A stretch of DNA of 64,000 nucleotides from contig JADYYG010000008.1 of assembly GCA_020853755.1 (NCBI GenBank), forward strand, positions 62,001-126,000, written 5' to 3'. Below the pieces are notes generated by a model. It was not told the origin of the DNA, searched no databases, and saw only the letters and a program-made list of their open reading frames with translations. This DNA is from Dehalococcoidia bacterium. Lineage in GTDB: Bacteria; Chloroflexota; Dehalococcoidia; Tepidiformales; Tepidiformaceae. A program made the translations under genes and the position numbers. This document shows positions 39,477-48,466 of this stretch, one piece after another. How positions within the stretch are numbered: position 1 is the first letter of the stretch; every line of letters starts with the position of its first letter.

Positions 39477-40268
39477 TTATCCCAATTCGGCCTCGGCATT
39501 CACCCCTGATTCCGCGGGCGGCTTCGCCGGCCCGCGAAAGTGGCTCCGCTTCAGCCAGAAGTAGAGGGCCGTGGCCACGATGGAAACCACCCAGAACCCG
39601 CCGAGCGCGAGGGTGATGGCAGGGTTGCGGGTCAGCCCGTCGCCCATGGCCACCGTCACCGCGGTCGGTGCGAGCATGCCGAGGAAGCTGTAGAAGATGA
39701 ACACCCGGAATGGCACCGAGGTCATCCCCGCGACGTAGCTGATCCAGTCGAAGTTCACCCCGGGCATCAGGCGGCTCCAGAACACAACGCGCCCGCCCAT
39801 CGTGTCCACCATGTGGTCGATGCGGGCGGCGGCTCGCTGGCCGATGAGCCGGGCGAGATGGCGCCGGCCGAACTTCCGAGCCAGCCCAAAAGCGATGGCG
39901 GAACCGAGCGTCAGCCCGGCCATGCAGTAGACCGTGCCGAGGACCGGCCCCCAGGCGAGCCCCGCGGCGATGAAGATGGGCACATTCGGGATCGGCGCGA
40001 ACAGGACGGAAAGCGCCATGACCAGGATGAACACGAGCACCCCAAGGGCGCCGCGCTCTTCGACCCAATCGCGGAACGGTTCGGCGTCGATCTTGAAGGA
40101 GAGGCCCCAGAACTGGGTGGCGACGACGTAGAGCGCGACAACCGCAGCGAACCCCAGGACAACGCCGCCGACCACTGGCTTCCGCAGCAGCAGCGGTGTC
40201 TGCGCGTCTTCGAAGGCGAGCGCCCCGAGGCTCGTGCTGGTCTCGTCGCTTCCCATCGGTGCGGCCAT
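39477..40268 (-). CDS. TVP38/TMEM64 (VTT-domain) membrane protein
   Basis: 263 residues from ATG 40268, overlapping the cdsA stop by 1 nt. Five or six membrane segments; hallmark loops FAPIPNVPIFIAAGLAWGP and FWSRLMPGVNFDWISYVAG identify the SNARE-associated/DedA superfamily (PF09335), proposed lipid scramblases or polyprenyl-phosphate translocases. Position right after cdsA fits a phospholipid or undecaprenyl-phosphate role. C-terminal tail is Pro/Glu-rich. Confidence 0.85.
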   Translation of the reverse strand: MAAPMGSDETSTSLGALAFEDAQTPLLLRKPVVGGVVLGFAAVVALYVVATQFWGLSFKIDAEPFRDWVEERGALGVLVFILVMALSVLFAPIPNVPIFIAAGLAWGPVLGTVYCMAGLTLGSAIAFGLARKFGRRHLARLIGQRAAARIDHMVDTMGGRVVFWSRLMPGVNFDWISYVAGMTSVPFRVFIFYSFLGMLAPTAVTVAMGDGLTRNPAITLALGGFWVVSIVATALYFWLKRSHFRGPAKPPAESGVNAEAELG

Positions 40269-41074
40269 TAGAACACACGCGCCTGCAGGAAGAGGTACAC
40301 AACCGGGAAAACGAAGAGGAGCGAATCCAGCCGGTCGAGGAAGCCGCCATGGCCGGGCAGCAGGCCGGAAGCATCCTTCACGCCCATCCGCCGCTTCATC
40401 CAGCTCTCCACGAGGTCCCCGATCATCGCGGCCGGCGGGAGCGCGACGGCGAGGTGAAGCGCGGTCGATGCCGGCACGCCGGTGTCGAACAGGCGGTTCA
40501 GGAGGAGCACAGCGAGCACACCCGCGACGTAGCCGCCGGCGGCGCCTTCCCAGGTCTTCGCCGGGCTGATCTTCGGAGCCATCTTGTGGCGGCCAATGGA
40601 GCGGCCAACCGCGTAGGCGCCGGTGTCGACGGCAAACGTCGCGAGCAGGCCGAGGAAGAACCACTCGCGGCCCTGCTCAGCGTCGCGCACGAGGACGAAC
40701 GTGGAGAGCAGGAAGCCGAAGTAGAGCACGCACCAGGCGTAGACGCGGTACGGCTTTCGCGGGCCAGTCACCTTCAGCGGCGAGTACCCCAGCACGGCGA
40801 ACAGCAGTGCGAACCCGGCCCCAGCGAAGTAGAACCGGTGGTCGATATGAGCGGCCGCCACCATCGCCGGGGCGATGATGAACGTGGGCGCGTGGGGCAC
40901 GACGTTGCGGATGGGTAGCGACGGGATGAGCCAGCCATGCACGAATTCGGCGGCAGCGAGGAAGCCGATGACCGCCAGGACCAGCGCGAATGGCCATCCG
41001 CCGAGCCAGGCGACGCCCAGCACGATGGGCAGCCCGGCGGCGGCGGTCATGAGGCGGAGTTGGAGATTGGACAT
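40268..41074 (-). CDS. cdsA: Phosphatidate cytidylyltransferase
   Basis: 268 residues from ATG 41074. About seven membrane segments; the C-terminal signature ISPAKTWEGAAGG...IGDLVESWMKRRMGVKDASG and LLPGHGGFLDRLDSLLF is diagnostic. It makes CDP-diacylglycerol from CTP and phosphatidate. Neighbours uppS and frr are its usual genomic partners; here a LysM/M23 gene separates it from uppS. Confidence 0.95.
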   Translation of the reverse strand: MSNLQLRLMTAAAGLPIVLGVAWLGGWPFALVLAVIGFLAAAEFVHGWLIPSLPIRNVVPHAPTFIIAPAMVAAAHIDHRFYFAGAGFALLFAVLGYSPLKVTGPRKPYRVYAWCVLYFGFLLSTFVLVRDAEQGREWFFLGLLATFAVDTGAYAVGRSIGRHKMAPKISPAKTWEGAAGGYVAGVLAVLLLNRLFDTGVPASTALHLAVALPPAAMIGDLVESWMKRRMGVKDASGLLPGHGGFLDRLDSLLFVFPVVYLFLQARVF

Positions 41075-41114
41075 TGCTCTGGTTAAGCCTATCGGGCCGT
41101 GCGGAACCGGCCAC

Positions 41115-41951
41115 TCACTCGTCGAGGAAGTCGAGCGGGTTCGCCGTGAATTCAATCACGGGCGGGAAGCCCGGGTGGGTGCTCAGTTGCCAGTGGAGGT
41201 GCGCACCTGCGGGTCCCGGCGGTTCGACGTAGCCGGTGTAGCCCACCTCGCCGAGGGCGTCGCCGGCGACCACCGTTTCGCCGGTGGCGAGGCCGGTCGC
41301 GTTCATGTGGGCGTAGACGGACCACCATGGCGTCCCCGGGTGGTCGATGACGACGCAGATGCCGAAGCTCCCATCGCCCCAGCCGTCGCCGGGCCGGTGG
41401 ACGGTTACTGTTCCCCCGGCCGGCGCGACAAGCAGCGTCCCTACAGCAACACCGCCAAAATCGATGCCACGATGAAGGTAGCCGCCGTAGTCCTCGCGGT
41501 ACCCTCCGGTGATGACCGCTGGCGGGACGTCCAGCGGCAGGCGGGAAAAGCGCAGCCGTCCCGGCGGGTTCGATGCGGGCTCATCTCCCGCGACTGGGCG
41601 CCAGAGACGCTGGCCGACGAAGATCCAGTGCGGGTCGGCGATGCCGTTGAGGACGCAAATCGCTTCGACACTGACGCCCCAGCGTCCGGCCAGCGCGCTC
41701 AACGTGTCGCCCGGGCGGACGGTGTAGGCTGTCACCCCATCGCCGGCAGGCGGCGCGCCGGTTCGCGACCCGGGCATCGCGCCGGGGATGGTCAGCAGCC
41801 AGCCGGGCTGAATCAGTGATGGCTCGGCGATGATGCCGGCGTTCGCAGCAATGAGCGCGTCGAGCGGGACATCATGCGCGGCGGCAATCCCCCAGAGCGT
41901 GTCGCCCGGGCGAACTGTGTACGAAATGGTTCCGGTGAATATCCGTGGCAT
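41115..41951 (-). CDS. LysM-M23 peptidase (peptidoglycan endopeptidase-like)
   Basis: 278 residues from ATG 41951 (GTGGAGG upstream). Two LysM repeats: SYTVRPGDTLWGIAAAHDVP near residue 10 and AYTVRPGDTLSALAGRWGVS near 75. The C-terminal M23 domain has HRGIDFGG and the terminal HLHW zinc ligands, with the middle histidine in VYAHM; all three metal-binding sites are present. No signal peptide is predicted, so export route is uncertain, or the true start lies upstream. It should cut peptidoglycan cross-bridges. Set between uppS and cdsA, a cell-wall context. Confidence 0.88.
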   Translation of the reverse strand: MPRIFTGTISYTVRPGDTLWGIAAAHDVPLDALIAANAGIIAEPSLIQPGWLLTIPGAMPGSRTGAPPAGDGVTAYTVRPGDTLSALAGRWGVSVEAICVLNGIADPHWIFVGQRLWRPVAGDEPASNPPGRLRFSRLPLDVPPAVITGGYREDYGGYLHRGIDFGGVAVGTLLVAPAGGTVTVHRPGDGWGDGSFGICVVIDHPGTPWWSVYAHMNATGLATGETVVAGDALGEVGYTGYVEPPGPAGAHLHWQLSTHPGFPPVIEFTANPLDFLDE

Positions 41952-42013
41952 GGAGGCGCCTCCACACCCAGCGGAACCCAGGGATGCGCCGTGGCCCAAT
42001 GGCCGGGCGTCAC

Positions 42014-42823
42014 TCAGCGGCCTGCTGCATCCTTCCCGAACGCTTCGAGGTCTTCCGGCAGCAGGCCGCCAAACTTCCGCTTCCGGCGGCCGTACTCGGC
42101 AAGGGCGATATCCGTGTCTTCGCGTCCGAAGTCAGGCCAAAACGTGTCGGTGAAGTAGAGCTCGGCGTAAGCGGCCTGCCAGAGCAGGAAGTTCGAAATG
42201 CGCATGTCGCCACCGGTGCGGATGAGCAGGTCAGGGTCGGGAGCGCCTGCCGTCGAGAGATGGCGGGAGATCGTCTCCTCGGTGATATCTGAGGCCCCGG
42301 TTTCTTCGCGCATCATGGCCTGGACGGCCATCAGGATGTCATCGCGCCCGCCGTAGCTGAAGCAGATGTTCAGCGTCATGCGCTGGTTTTCGCCGGTCAG
42401 GGCGATGGCTTCAGCGACCTGCTTCTGGAGCCACTCGGGCAGCGTCTCGATGTGGCCAAGCATGCGCAGCTTGATACCGTTCTTGTGGAGGTTGTTCGTC
42501 TCGCGACGGATGAAGTAGCGCAGAAGCCGGATGAGGAGGCGCACCTCTTTTTCGGGGCGGTTCCAGTTCTCCGTGCTGAAGGCGTAGAGCGTGAGGTACT
42601 GCACGCCGTGGTCGGCGAAACGTTCGATGACGCGGCGGATGTTCTCTGTCCCTGCTCGATGCCCTGCGGCCCGAGGGAGCCCGCGTTGCGTTGCCCAGCG
42701 ACCGTTGCCGTCCATGATCACCGCGACGTGCCGGGGCACGCGTCCGCCCGAAATCGGCGAAATGAGGTCGCCAAGGTAATCGGCTGACGCAGCCGTCGGC
42801 GCCGCGGCAGGCTCAGACTTCAA
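42014..42823 (-). CDS. uppS: Isoprenyl transferase (undecaprenyl diphosphate synthase)
   Basis: 269 residues with TTG start 42823, 11 nt inside the frr 3' end; AGAGG is 9 nt upstream. Motifs: HVAVIMDGNGRWAT (catalytic Asp), AAGHRAGTENIRRVIE, LTLYAFSTENWNRP, and PDPDLLIRTGGDMRISNFLL. It condenses isopentenyl diphosphate onto farnesyl diphosphate to make the lipid carrier for wall polymers. Earlier start codons are not convincing; the first 25 residues are not conserved. Confidence 0.94.
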   Translation of the reverse strand: MKSEPAAAPTAASADYLGDLISPISGGRVPRHVAVIMDGNGRWATQRGLPRAAGHRAGTENIRRVIERFADHGVQYLTLYAFSTENWNRPEKEVRLLIRLLRYFIRRETNNLHKNGIKLRMLGHIETLPEWLQKQVAEAIALTGENQRMTLNICFSYGGRDDILMAVQAMMREETGASDITEETISRHLSTAGAPDPDLLIRTGGDMRISNFLLWQAAYAELYFTDTFWPDFGREDTDIALAEYGRRKRKFGGLLPEDLEAFGKDAAGR

Positions 42824-43376
42824 GCAGGTCGGCCTCTTTCTTCTTGGCCTCGACGTCCACGAGTGCGATGTGGCGGTCGGTGATTTTCTGGAGTTCTTCT
42901 TCGCTGCGCTTCAGGTCGTCCTGGGAGACGTCACCGTCCTTCTCCGCCTTGCGGAGCTCTTCGTGCGAATGGCGGCGGACGTTGCGAATCGCGACCCGCG
43001 CCTCTTCGGACTTGTTGTGCAGCATCTTCACGAGGTCCTTGCGGCGCTGCTCGGTGAGGGGCGGGATCGGCAGGCGCATCGTCTGACCGTCGATCGCCGG
43101 GTTCAGGCCAAGGTCCGAAGCCTGGATCGCCTTCTGGATGGCCTGGACTGCGCCCCGATCCCAGACCTGGATGGTGAGCATCCGGGCCTCGGGGGCGTTG
43201 ATCGTGCCCAGTTGCTTCAGGGGCGTGGTCGCGCCGTAGTAATCGACAGGCAGCGTTTCGATCAGGCTCGGGTGGGCGCGGCCCGTGCGGATGCCGTTCA
43301 GTTCGCGCCGGAAGGACTCGATCGAGGAGTCCATCTTTTCGTCGGCGGTGAGCAGGATTTCGTCCGGGTCAGCCAT
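42813..43376 (-). CDS. frr: Ribosome recycling factor
   Basis: 187 residues from ATG 43376 with CGGAGG upstream. RRF family blocks: MDSSIESFRRELNGIRTGRA, LIETLPVDYYGATTPLKQLG, and LTEQRRKDLVKMLHNKSEEARVAIRNVRR. It splits post-termination ribosomes with EF-G. Lies between pyrH and uppS in the standard order. Confidence 0.97.
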   Translation of the reverse strand: MADPDEILLTADEKMDSSIESFRRELNGIRTGRAHPSLIETLPVDYYGATTPLKQLGTINAPEARMLTIQVWDRGAVQAIQKAIQASDLGLNPAIDGQTMRLPIPPLTEQRRKDLVKMLHNKSEEARVAIRNVRRHSHEELRKAEKDGDVSQDDLKRSEEELQKITDRHIALVDVEAKKKEADLLEV

Positions 43377-43394
43377 TGCTGGGTCCTCCGATGG

Positions 43395-44153
43395 TTAGGC
43401 GCCCCCGGGGGCGTCCGCCTCCGGGTGGGTGGAAACGACTGTCCCGATTCTATCGCCCCGGAGCGCATGAAATACCGCATCGGGAGCAGCAACATCGAAC
43501 ACCACGATGGGGAGATGATGCTCCATGCACATGGAAAGGGCGGTAATGTCCATCACCTGGAGCCGTTTCTGGATGGCTTCGATGTGGCTCAGGCGTTCGA
43601 ACCGGGTGGCTGTAGGCACTTTCGCCGGGTCGGCATCGTAGACGCCGTCGACGCCGTTCTTCGCCATCAGGAGGACTTCGCAGTCCGTTTCGATGGCGCG
43701 AAGGGCGCCGGCGGTGTCGGTCGTCATAAACGGGTTGCCGGTGCCGGCGGCGAAGATGACGATGCGGCCCTTTTCGAGGTGGCGGATGGCACGCCGCCGA
43801 ATGTACGGCTCAGCGACCTGCGGGATGGGCAGCGCGCTGAGGGTGCGCACCTCGGCGTCCTGCTTTTCGAGGGCATCCTGGAGCGCGAGCGCGTTCATGA
43901 TGGTGCCGAGCATGCCGGCGTAGTCCGCGGTCGCGCGGTCCATGCCGGTCTCGGCGACAACCGCACCGCGCCAGAAGTTGCCGCCGCCAACGGAAACGGC
44001 TACTTCGACGCCGCTGGCCGCGGCCGCGCAGACCTGGCGGGCGAGGTCATTGAGGGTGCGGGGATCGATGCCAAAGGCGCGATCTCCCATGAGGGCTTCA
44101 CCGCTCAGCTTCACCAGCGCCCGGCGGCGGCGCGGCAGCTCCTCTGCTTCCAT
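43395..44153 (-). CDS. pyrH: Uridylate kinase
   Basis: 252 residues from ATG 44153. Amino-acid-kinase fold: [53 protein letters not shown] and [18 protein letters not shown]. It phosphorylates UMP. The standard order rpsB-tsf-pyrH-frr is kept. Confidence 0.97.
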   Translation of the reverse strand: MEAEELPRRRRALVKLSGEALMGDRAFGIDPRTLNDLARQVCAAAASGVEVAVSVGGGNFWRGAVVAETGMDRATADYAGMLGTIMNALALQDALEKQDAEVRTLSALPIPQVAEPYIRRRAIRHLEKGRIVIFAAGTGNPFMTTDTAGALRAIETDCEVLLMAKNGVDGVYDADPAKVPTATRFERLSHIEAIQKRLQVMDITALSMCMEHHLPIVVFDVAAPDAVFHALRGDRIGTVVSTHPEADAPGGA

Positions 44154-44159
44154 CCTGCG

Positions 44160-44666
44160 CTATTGGCCCAGTTCGAACCGGCTGAAGCGGCGGACACGGA
44201 CGTTCTCGCCCGTCTTCGCCACCGCATCCTGGACGAGCTGTTCGATCGTCTTCGACGAATCGCGGATGAACGGCTGGCTGAGGAGGCAGACTTCCGCGTC
44301 CGTGCCCTCGTGCTTCGCCCGATCCGGGTCATCCTTCGAGACGAGGACCGGGTTCATGGCCGCCACCTGCATGGCCACGTTCTTGGCGAGGGTGCGGAAG
44401 TCATCGGTATTGGCGACGAAGTCGGTTTCGCAGTTGACTTCGACGATGACGCCGATGCGGCCGCCGGCGTGGATGTAGGCTTCGACGACGCCGTTCGAGG
44501 TCTCGCGCTCGGCCCGCTTGGCGGCAGCGGCAATGCCCTGCTCGCGGAGGATGGCCTTGGCTTTGGCGGTATCGCCGTTCGCCGCTTCGAGGGCGCGCTT
44601 GGCGTCCATGACGCCGGCGCCGGTCTCCTCGCGGAGTGCCTTGATTTGCTCAGTGGTGACTGCCAT
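44160..44666 (-). CDS. tsf: Translation elongation factor Ts (short form)
   Basis: 168 residues from ATG 44666. N-terminal UBA-like domain (TTEQIKALREETGAGVMDAK) and the core with ETDFVANTDDFRTLAKNVAMQ, which contacts EF-Tu. It stops near the end of the first core subdomain with PFIRDSSKTIEQLVQDAVAK, so it lacks the long C-terminal part of E. coli EF-Ts, as in several thermophiles and Chloroflexota. Nucleotide exchange factor for EF-Tu; the gene follows rpsB by 10 nt. Confidence 0.95.
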   Translation of the reverse strand: MAVTTEQIKALREETGAGVMDAKRALEAANGDTAKAKAILREQGIAAAAKRAERETSNGVVEAYIHAGGRIGVIVEVNCETDFVANTDDFRTLAKNVAMQVAAMNPVLVSKDDPDRAKHEGTDAEVCLLSQPFIRDSSKTIEQLVQDAVAKTGENVRVRRFSRFELGQ

Positions 44667-44676
44667 CGGGTTCGCG

Positions 44677-45537
44677 TTACTCCTGCGCCGGCGCCTGGGC
44701 AGCGGCCTGGGCCGTTGCGCTGATGGTGGTGACGGTAGCGGCTGCATCTTCGCTCGCCGCGTCATCGGGCGAAGCGGAGAAGGTGCCCGTGAACTCTTCG
44801 ACCGAAACCGCAGTGCCCGCGCCCGCGCCCGATTCCTTCGCCGCGCGGCCCTCGATGGCGGCGTCGGCCACCTTGCCAAGAATCAGCTTGATGGCGCGGA
44901 TGGCGTCGTCGTTGCTGGGGATCGGGTAGGCAACCGGGTCAGGGTCGCAGTTCGTATCGACCAGCGAGACGATCGGGATATTGAGCCGCTTGCATTCGGC
45001 GACCGCGATCGCTTCCTTCACGGTGTCGATGATGAACACCGCGGAAGGCAGGCGGTCCAGCTGCTTGATGCCGCCGAAGTAGCGGTTCATGCGCTCGATC
45101 TCGTTCGAAATGTCGAGCTGTTCCTTCTTCGTGAGCCGCGAGTAATCGCCGCGCTCCATGGAGGTCTCGAGCGTCTGGAGGTGCTTAATCCGGCTCTGGA
45201 TGGTGCGGAAGTTGGTGAGCGTGCCGCCGAGCCAGCGGTTGTTCACGTACGGCAGGTTCGCGCGCTGCGCTTCGAGTTCGACCGTTTCGCGGGCCTGCTT
45301 CTTGGTCCCGATGATGAGGACATCGGAACCGGTCGCGACGACGTCACGGATGAACGTGATCGCCGAATCGAGCCGGGTGACGGTCTGCTGCAGGTCGATG
45401 ATGTGGATGCCATTGCGCTCGGTGAAGATGAACTGGCGCATCTTCGGGTTCCAGCGCCGGGTCTGGTGGCCGAAGTGAACGCCGGCCTCCAGCAACTGCT
45501 TCATGCTGACAGGGGTAACCAGGGGATCCTCCAACAT
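44677..45537 (-). CDS. rpsB: 30S ribosomal protein S2
   Basis: 286 residues from ATG 45537; TATGAT ends 5 nt before this ATG, supporting it and a leaderless mRNA (ATG 45504 is the alternative). [47 protein letters not shown] and PDAVFIID-like segments ([19 protein letters not shown]) are characteristic. An Ala/Ser/Thr-rich C-terminal tail of about 50 residues ([19 protein letters not shown]...) goes beyond the usual core. Confidence 0.96.
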   Translation of the reverse strand: MLEDPLVTPVSMKQLLEAGVHFGHQTRRWNPKMRQFIFTERNGIHIIDLQQTVTRLDSAITFIRDVVATGSDVLIIGTKKQARETVELEAQRANLPYVNNRWLGGTLTNFRTIQSRIKHLQTLETSMERGDYSRLTKKEQLDISNEIERMNRYFGGIKQLDRLPSAVFIIDTVKEAIAVAECKRLNIPIVSLVDTNCDPDPVAYPIPSNDDAIRAIKLILGKVADAAIEGRAAKESGAGAGTAVSVEEFTGTFSASPDDAASEDAAATVTTISATAQAAAQAPAQE

Positions 45538-45542
45538 GCGGC

Positions 45543-45548
45543 ATCATA
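45543..45548 (-). promoter_or_regulatory. Putative -10 element of the rpsB operon
   Basis: TATGAT on the minus strand, 5 nt before ATG 45537. No Shine-Dalgarno between. No clear -35 17 nt up. Confidence 0.4.
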
Positions 45549-45612
45549 GATTTGGCCCCTCACAGAGGAACCACAACGCCGCCTGAGAAACACAACCGTT
45601 TCAGGATAGATC

Positions 45613-45668
45613 AGTGCGCAGCTATCAGCGAACAGCCGACGGCTGACCGCTCCCTGCTGACGGCTAAT
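45613..45668. repeat. Short imperfect repeats between rpsB and the formyltransferase-like gene
   Basis: Imperfect repeats of CAGCTATCAGC and GCCGACGGCTGACC-type units. Nothing else is seen in the 154-nt gap except the -10-like boxes of the two divergent genes. Confidence 0.4.
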
Positions 45669-45679
45669 TCCCAACCCGC

Positions 45680-45685
45680 TACCCT
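45680..45685 (+). promoter_or_regulatory. Putative -10 element of the formyltransferase-like gene
   Basis: TACCCT, 6 nt before ATG 45692; only a partial match to TATAAT but at the same distance as at other genes here. Confidence 0.25.
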
Positions 45686-45691
45686 TCGCGC

Positions 45692-46606
45692 ATGCGCGTC
45701 ACCCTCATGGGCCAGGCTGCTTTCGGCGAAGCAGTCTTCAAGCGGCTTCTCGCCGATTCGGTCGAACTCGTTGCGGTCAGCGCACCGGCGCCTTCAGGCG
45801 AACGGAAGGACCCCCTGTGGGCGGCTGCCGAAGCTGCCGGCCTGCCCGTCATCGCCACGCGTTCGTTGAAAACCCCCGAGGGCAAGGGCGCATGGAAGCA
45901 ACTCGGCGCCGAGCTCTGCGTGATGGCCTTCGTCACCGACATCATCCCGAACGAAGTCCTTGAATACCCGGCGAAGGGCACCATCCAGTACCACCCTAGC
46001 CTGCTGCCGCTGCATCGCGGCTCCAGCGCGATGAACTGGCCCATCATTAACGGCGAAACCGAGACCGGCCTCAGCATCTTCTGGCCCGACCAGGGGATCG
46101 ATACCGGGCCCATCCTCCTCCAGAAGACCACCCCAATTGGCCCGGACCAGACCATGGGCGACCTCTACTTCAACAATCTCTTCCCCATGGGCGTCGATGC
46201 ACTGGCCGAATCCGTGGCGCTGGTGGCCGCCGGCAAGGCGCCACGTATCGAACAGGACCACGCACTTTCCACGTACGAACCGCCCTGCGGCGAAGGCCAC
46301 GCCCGCATCCGCTGGTACAAGCCGGCAGACGTCGTCTACAACCTCATCCGGGGCTGCAACCCCGCCCCCGGCGCCTGGACCACCTACAACGACCTCGAAC
46401 TCAAGCTCTTCGATTGCCGCCTGACCGGCCGGCAGGAGCCCGGCATGCCCGGCCGCGTCCTCCGCGTCGACGACGAAGGCTTCGACGTCCGCATGAACGG
46501 CGGCGTCCTCCGCGTCCTCCGCGTCCAACCCAAGGGCGCGAAGAAAATGCCCGCGGGCGCATGGGCCAAAGAAGCGGGGCTGACGGTGAGCGCCCGGTTC
46601 GGGTAA
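45692..46606 (+). CDS. Formyltransferase/formyl-THF hydrolase family protein (Fmt-like)
   Basis: 304 residues from ATG 45692. The N-terminal formyl-THF-binding domain has the catalytic block TIQYHPSLLPLHRGSSAMNW (His and preceding Asn/Tyr pattern) and WPDQGIDTGPILLQ with the conserved Asp. The C-terminal barrel (VRMNGGVLRVLRVQPKG) resembles Fmt and the hydrolase domain of 10-formyl-THF dehydrogenase. It is closer to the latter or to sugar-formylating enzymes than to methionyl-tRNA formyltransferase. Its 3' end is repeated, degenerated, 1.9 kb downstream beyond an AbiE island. Confidence 0.85.
   Translation: MRVTLMGQAAFGEAVFKRLLADSVELVAVSAPAPSGERKDPLWAAAEAAGLPVIATRSLKTPEGKGAWKQLGAELCVMAFVTDIIPNEVLEYPAKGTIQYHPSLLPLHRGSSAMNWPIINGETETGLSIFWPDQGIDTGPILLQKTTPIGPDQTMGDLYFNNLFPMGVDALAESVALVAAGKAPRIEQDHALSTYEPPCGEGHARIRWYKPADVVYNLIRGCNPAPGAWTTYNDLELKLFDCRLTGRQEPGMPGRVLRVDDEGFDVRMNGGVLRVLRVQPKGAKKMPAGAWAKEAGLTVSARFG
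46497..46606 (+). repeat. Left copy of duplicated formyltransferase 3' end
   Basis: The last ~100 nt of the formyltransferase-like gene recur at 48528-48626 with near identity over the first ~36 nt (GCGTCCTCCGCGTCCAACCC onward, one mismatch) and lower identity after. The left copy also contains a tandem CTCCGCGTC. The two copies bracket the AbiE island. Confidence 0.75.
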
Positions 46607-46655
46607 GGCGGGACATGGTGAACGATACCCGACTCGTCCTCCAAGCCGGAGCAAA

Positions 46656-47519
46656 TCACTCCGGTAGGTCAAGGCGCGCGACCAACGACTGGACGACTCT
46701 CCACGCATCGTCGAACGGAATGAACGCGGTGCCGGTCGAACCGATGCGGAGTTCATAGTCGATGCTCGCGCGGTCGCGAACTTCTGCGACGAACGAGCTC
46801 TTCGCAGCGACGATATCCCGATCTCGGCACTTATCAGTGAAGTACGCTGCAACTTTGGTTTCGTCGAACTGATCGGCTGACACGATTCGGGCGATATCGT
46901 ACACATCTTGGGGCCGAGTTCGGTTTCTGGTGACTTGCTGCAAGAGTGCTCGGAGCTTCTCGGCAACGATGTCCTCAATAGTACAGACCGTTATCCGAGC
47001 ATGTGTCGCATCGTGAAGGCTGGTCTCGACCGTCTCGCAAACCACGTCGTTGAGGCTTATCTCAACCGGTGTTGAAAACGGAGAGGGGCTTTCGGACTCG
47101 AAAAACCCCGGGAATCCCCGGAATCCGGGAAACGCCCAACCGACCGATATTTGGTAGGTTGGCTTGGTCGCTGCAAGGTTCGAAGGGTTACGCCTGACCG
47201 ACTGAACCTTGCAGGCAATGGCGTAGTCGGGACTGTATGTTCGCACGGCGGCGTCCAGGATGGCCCTGATGAGTTTAGGATCGTCAGGGATTCCGCGGAG
47301 CGCCGTGTAGTCGATGTCGGTAGTTCCTCGCGGATTGTGGTAACAAAACCGAAGAGCGTTCCCGCCCTTGAATGACAGTTGGCCGGGGATTCCCCGTGCT
47401 ATGGATTCAATAATCACGAACTGAACCAACCGTCGGCGCGCTTCATCCTGCGTGGCGCCGTGGGCTGCAGCCCATGCTCCGACTTCGGCCAATTCAATTG
47501 GGAACAGCCGGGAAGCCAT
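46656..47519 (-). CDS. AbiEii/AbiGii-family nucleotidyltransferase toxin
   Basis: 287 residues from ATG 47519 (GTG 47522 just before is possible). The MNT/NTase fold is shown by FKGGNALRF (50-58) and TTDIDY (66-71), the metal-binding acidic pair, and by TIEDIVAEKLRALLQ...RPQDVYDIARI in the C-terminal half, diagnostic of PF08843. Known members transfer nucleotides to tRNA acceptor ends or otherwise block growth on phage infection. Its start overlaps or abuts the antitoxin stop (TGATG), giving translational coupling. Confidence 0.9.
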   Translation of the reverse strand: MASRLFPIELAEVGAWAAAHGATQDEARRRLVQFVIIESIARGIPGQLSFKGGNALRFCYHNPRGTTDIDYTALRGIPDDPKLIRAILDAAVRTYSPDYAIACKVQSVRRNPSNLAATKPTYQISVGWAFPGFRGFPGFFESESPSPFSTPVEISLNDVVCETVETSLHDATHARITVCTIEDIVAEKLRALLQQVTRNRTRPQDVYDIARIVSADQFDETKVAAYFTDKCRDRDIVAAKSSFVAEVRDRASIDYELRIGSTGTAFIPFDDAWRVVQSLVARLDLPE

Positions 47520-48439
47520 CACTCTTCCGCCAACTCGCCGAGAGCGGCCTGCGGAACGTTGATGGAAATGTTCCAGCGCGGATCAAAAGACGACGAATAC
47601 GGGTTGGCGGCTACCAGTTTCAACGAACCCCCTCTCTCTCGACGGTCCCGCCACTGGTCCAGGGTCGGGTGGCGACCCCCTAGAGCCTCAACTAGGAACC
47701 CAACCCGCTGCCGCATGACCGGACCTGCCTCCAACTGCTCCGCGTGGGCAATGAGGCGGTCGAGATTCCAGTCCCTGGCGCCAATTCGCCATGCCCTCAG
47801 AACGTTTGCTATCCCCAGACACAGACTTGGATTTTGGATCGCGTCGATCAGAGTGCGCTCGAGATCGGTGACCCAAATCATTCCGCTCGCCGTTGGCATG
47901 GCGGCGATACCAACTTCCCGGACAGACCGGGTCGGCGCCCAAACAATTGGCGTTCGGCCGATCATGCGGGGGGTTTGCGGACTAGGTCGGGGAAGGCCGA
48001 CCCAATCGTCTTCTTGAGTACCCAAAGGCGGGCGGGAGTGACTACTGACTTTGGCCATACTCAGATTTCCAGGGAATTCGTTACTTATGCCGTGATGTAG
48101 CAACGCGGTTTGGAAGCAGAAGTACCCCTCGGGGTTTGCCTCTTGGAGCACCTGCTCTTCTTCCAGTGGAACGAGGTCCGCGTAAGGCGCGCTAACGACG
48201 TAAACATCACGGAGGTGCGGCGAAGCCCACGGAGTCAAGGCACCACGGCGAATCAGCGTCTGTACCAGTCGCCCGCCGTAGAGTGCGGGTGGCAAGGGCC
48301 TGCGCTCTCGTACCGCCAATCTACGAGCCAGAATCCATAGACGCCATCGACTTGTCACTCGTCTCCGTTCAGCCGCCAACTCGAGGAAGACTCGGGACGC
48401 GATATCGCCAGAACGTAGTGGTGCATGTTCAGCTTCCAT
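47519..48439 (-). CDS. AbiEi-like antitoxin/transcriptional regulator
   Basis: 306 residues from ATG 48439, which lies at the edge of a 29-bp palindrome and has AAGGA about 9 nt upstream; upstream in-frame ATGs at 48472 and 48466 fall inside the promoter. N-terminal ~90 residues form a helical/winged HTH-like part (SGDIASRVFLELAAERRR, GGRLVQTLIRRGALTP). The C-terminal antitoxin domain has EGYFCFQTALLHHG and VTDLERTLIDAIQNP, the block typical of AbiEi_4. It should neutralise AbiEii without binding it stably (type IV) and repress the operon. Confidence 0.8.
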   Translation of the reverse strand: MEAEHAPLRSGDIASRVFLELAAERRRVTSRWRLWILARRLAVRERRPLPPALYGGRLVQTLIRRGALTPWASPHLRDVYVVSAPYADLVPLEEEQVLQEANPEGYFCFQTALLHHGISNEFPGNLSMAKVSSHSRPPLGTQEDDWVGLPRPSPQTPRMIGRTPIVWAPTRSVREVGIAAMPTASGMIWVTDLERTLIDAIQNPSLCLGIANVLRAWRIGARDWNLDRLIAHAEQLEAGPVMRQRVGFLVEALGGRHPTLDQWRDRRERGGSLKLVAANPYSSSFDPRWNISINVPQAALGELAEE

Positions 48440-48466
48440 GTGTACCGTCCTTAGGACGGTACACAT
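48438..48466. promoter_or_regulatory. 29-bp palindrome overlapping the abiE promoter and start codon
   Basis: Perfect 13-bp arms (ATGTGTACCGTCC and its complement) with a 3-nt TTA spacer. On the minus strand TTGACA (48484-48479) and TACCGT (48461-48456), 17 nt apart, form a promoter; the palindrome covers the -10 and reaches the ATG at 48439. AbiEi proteins are known to autoregulate by binding inverted repeats, so this is the expected operator. Confidence 0.65.
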
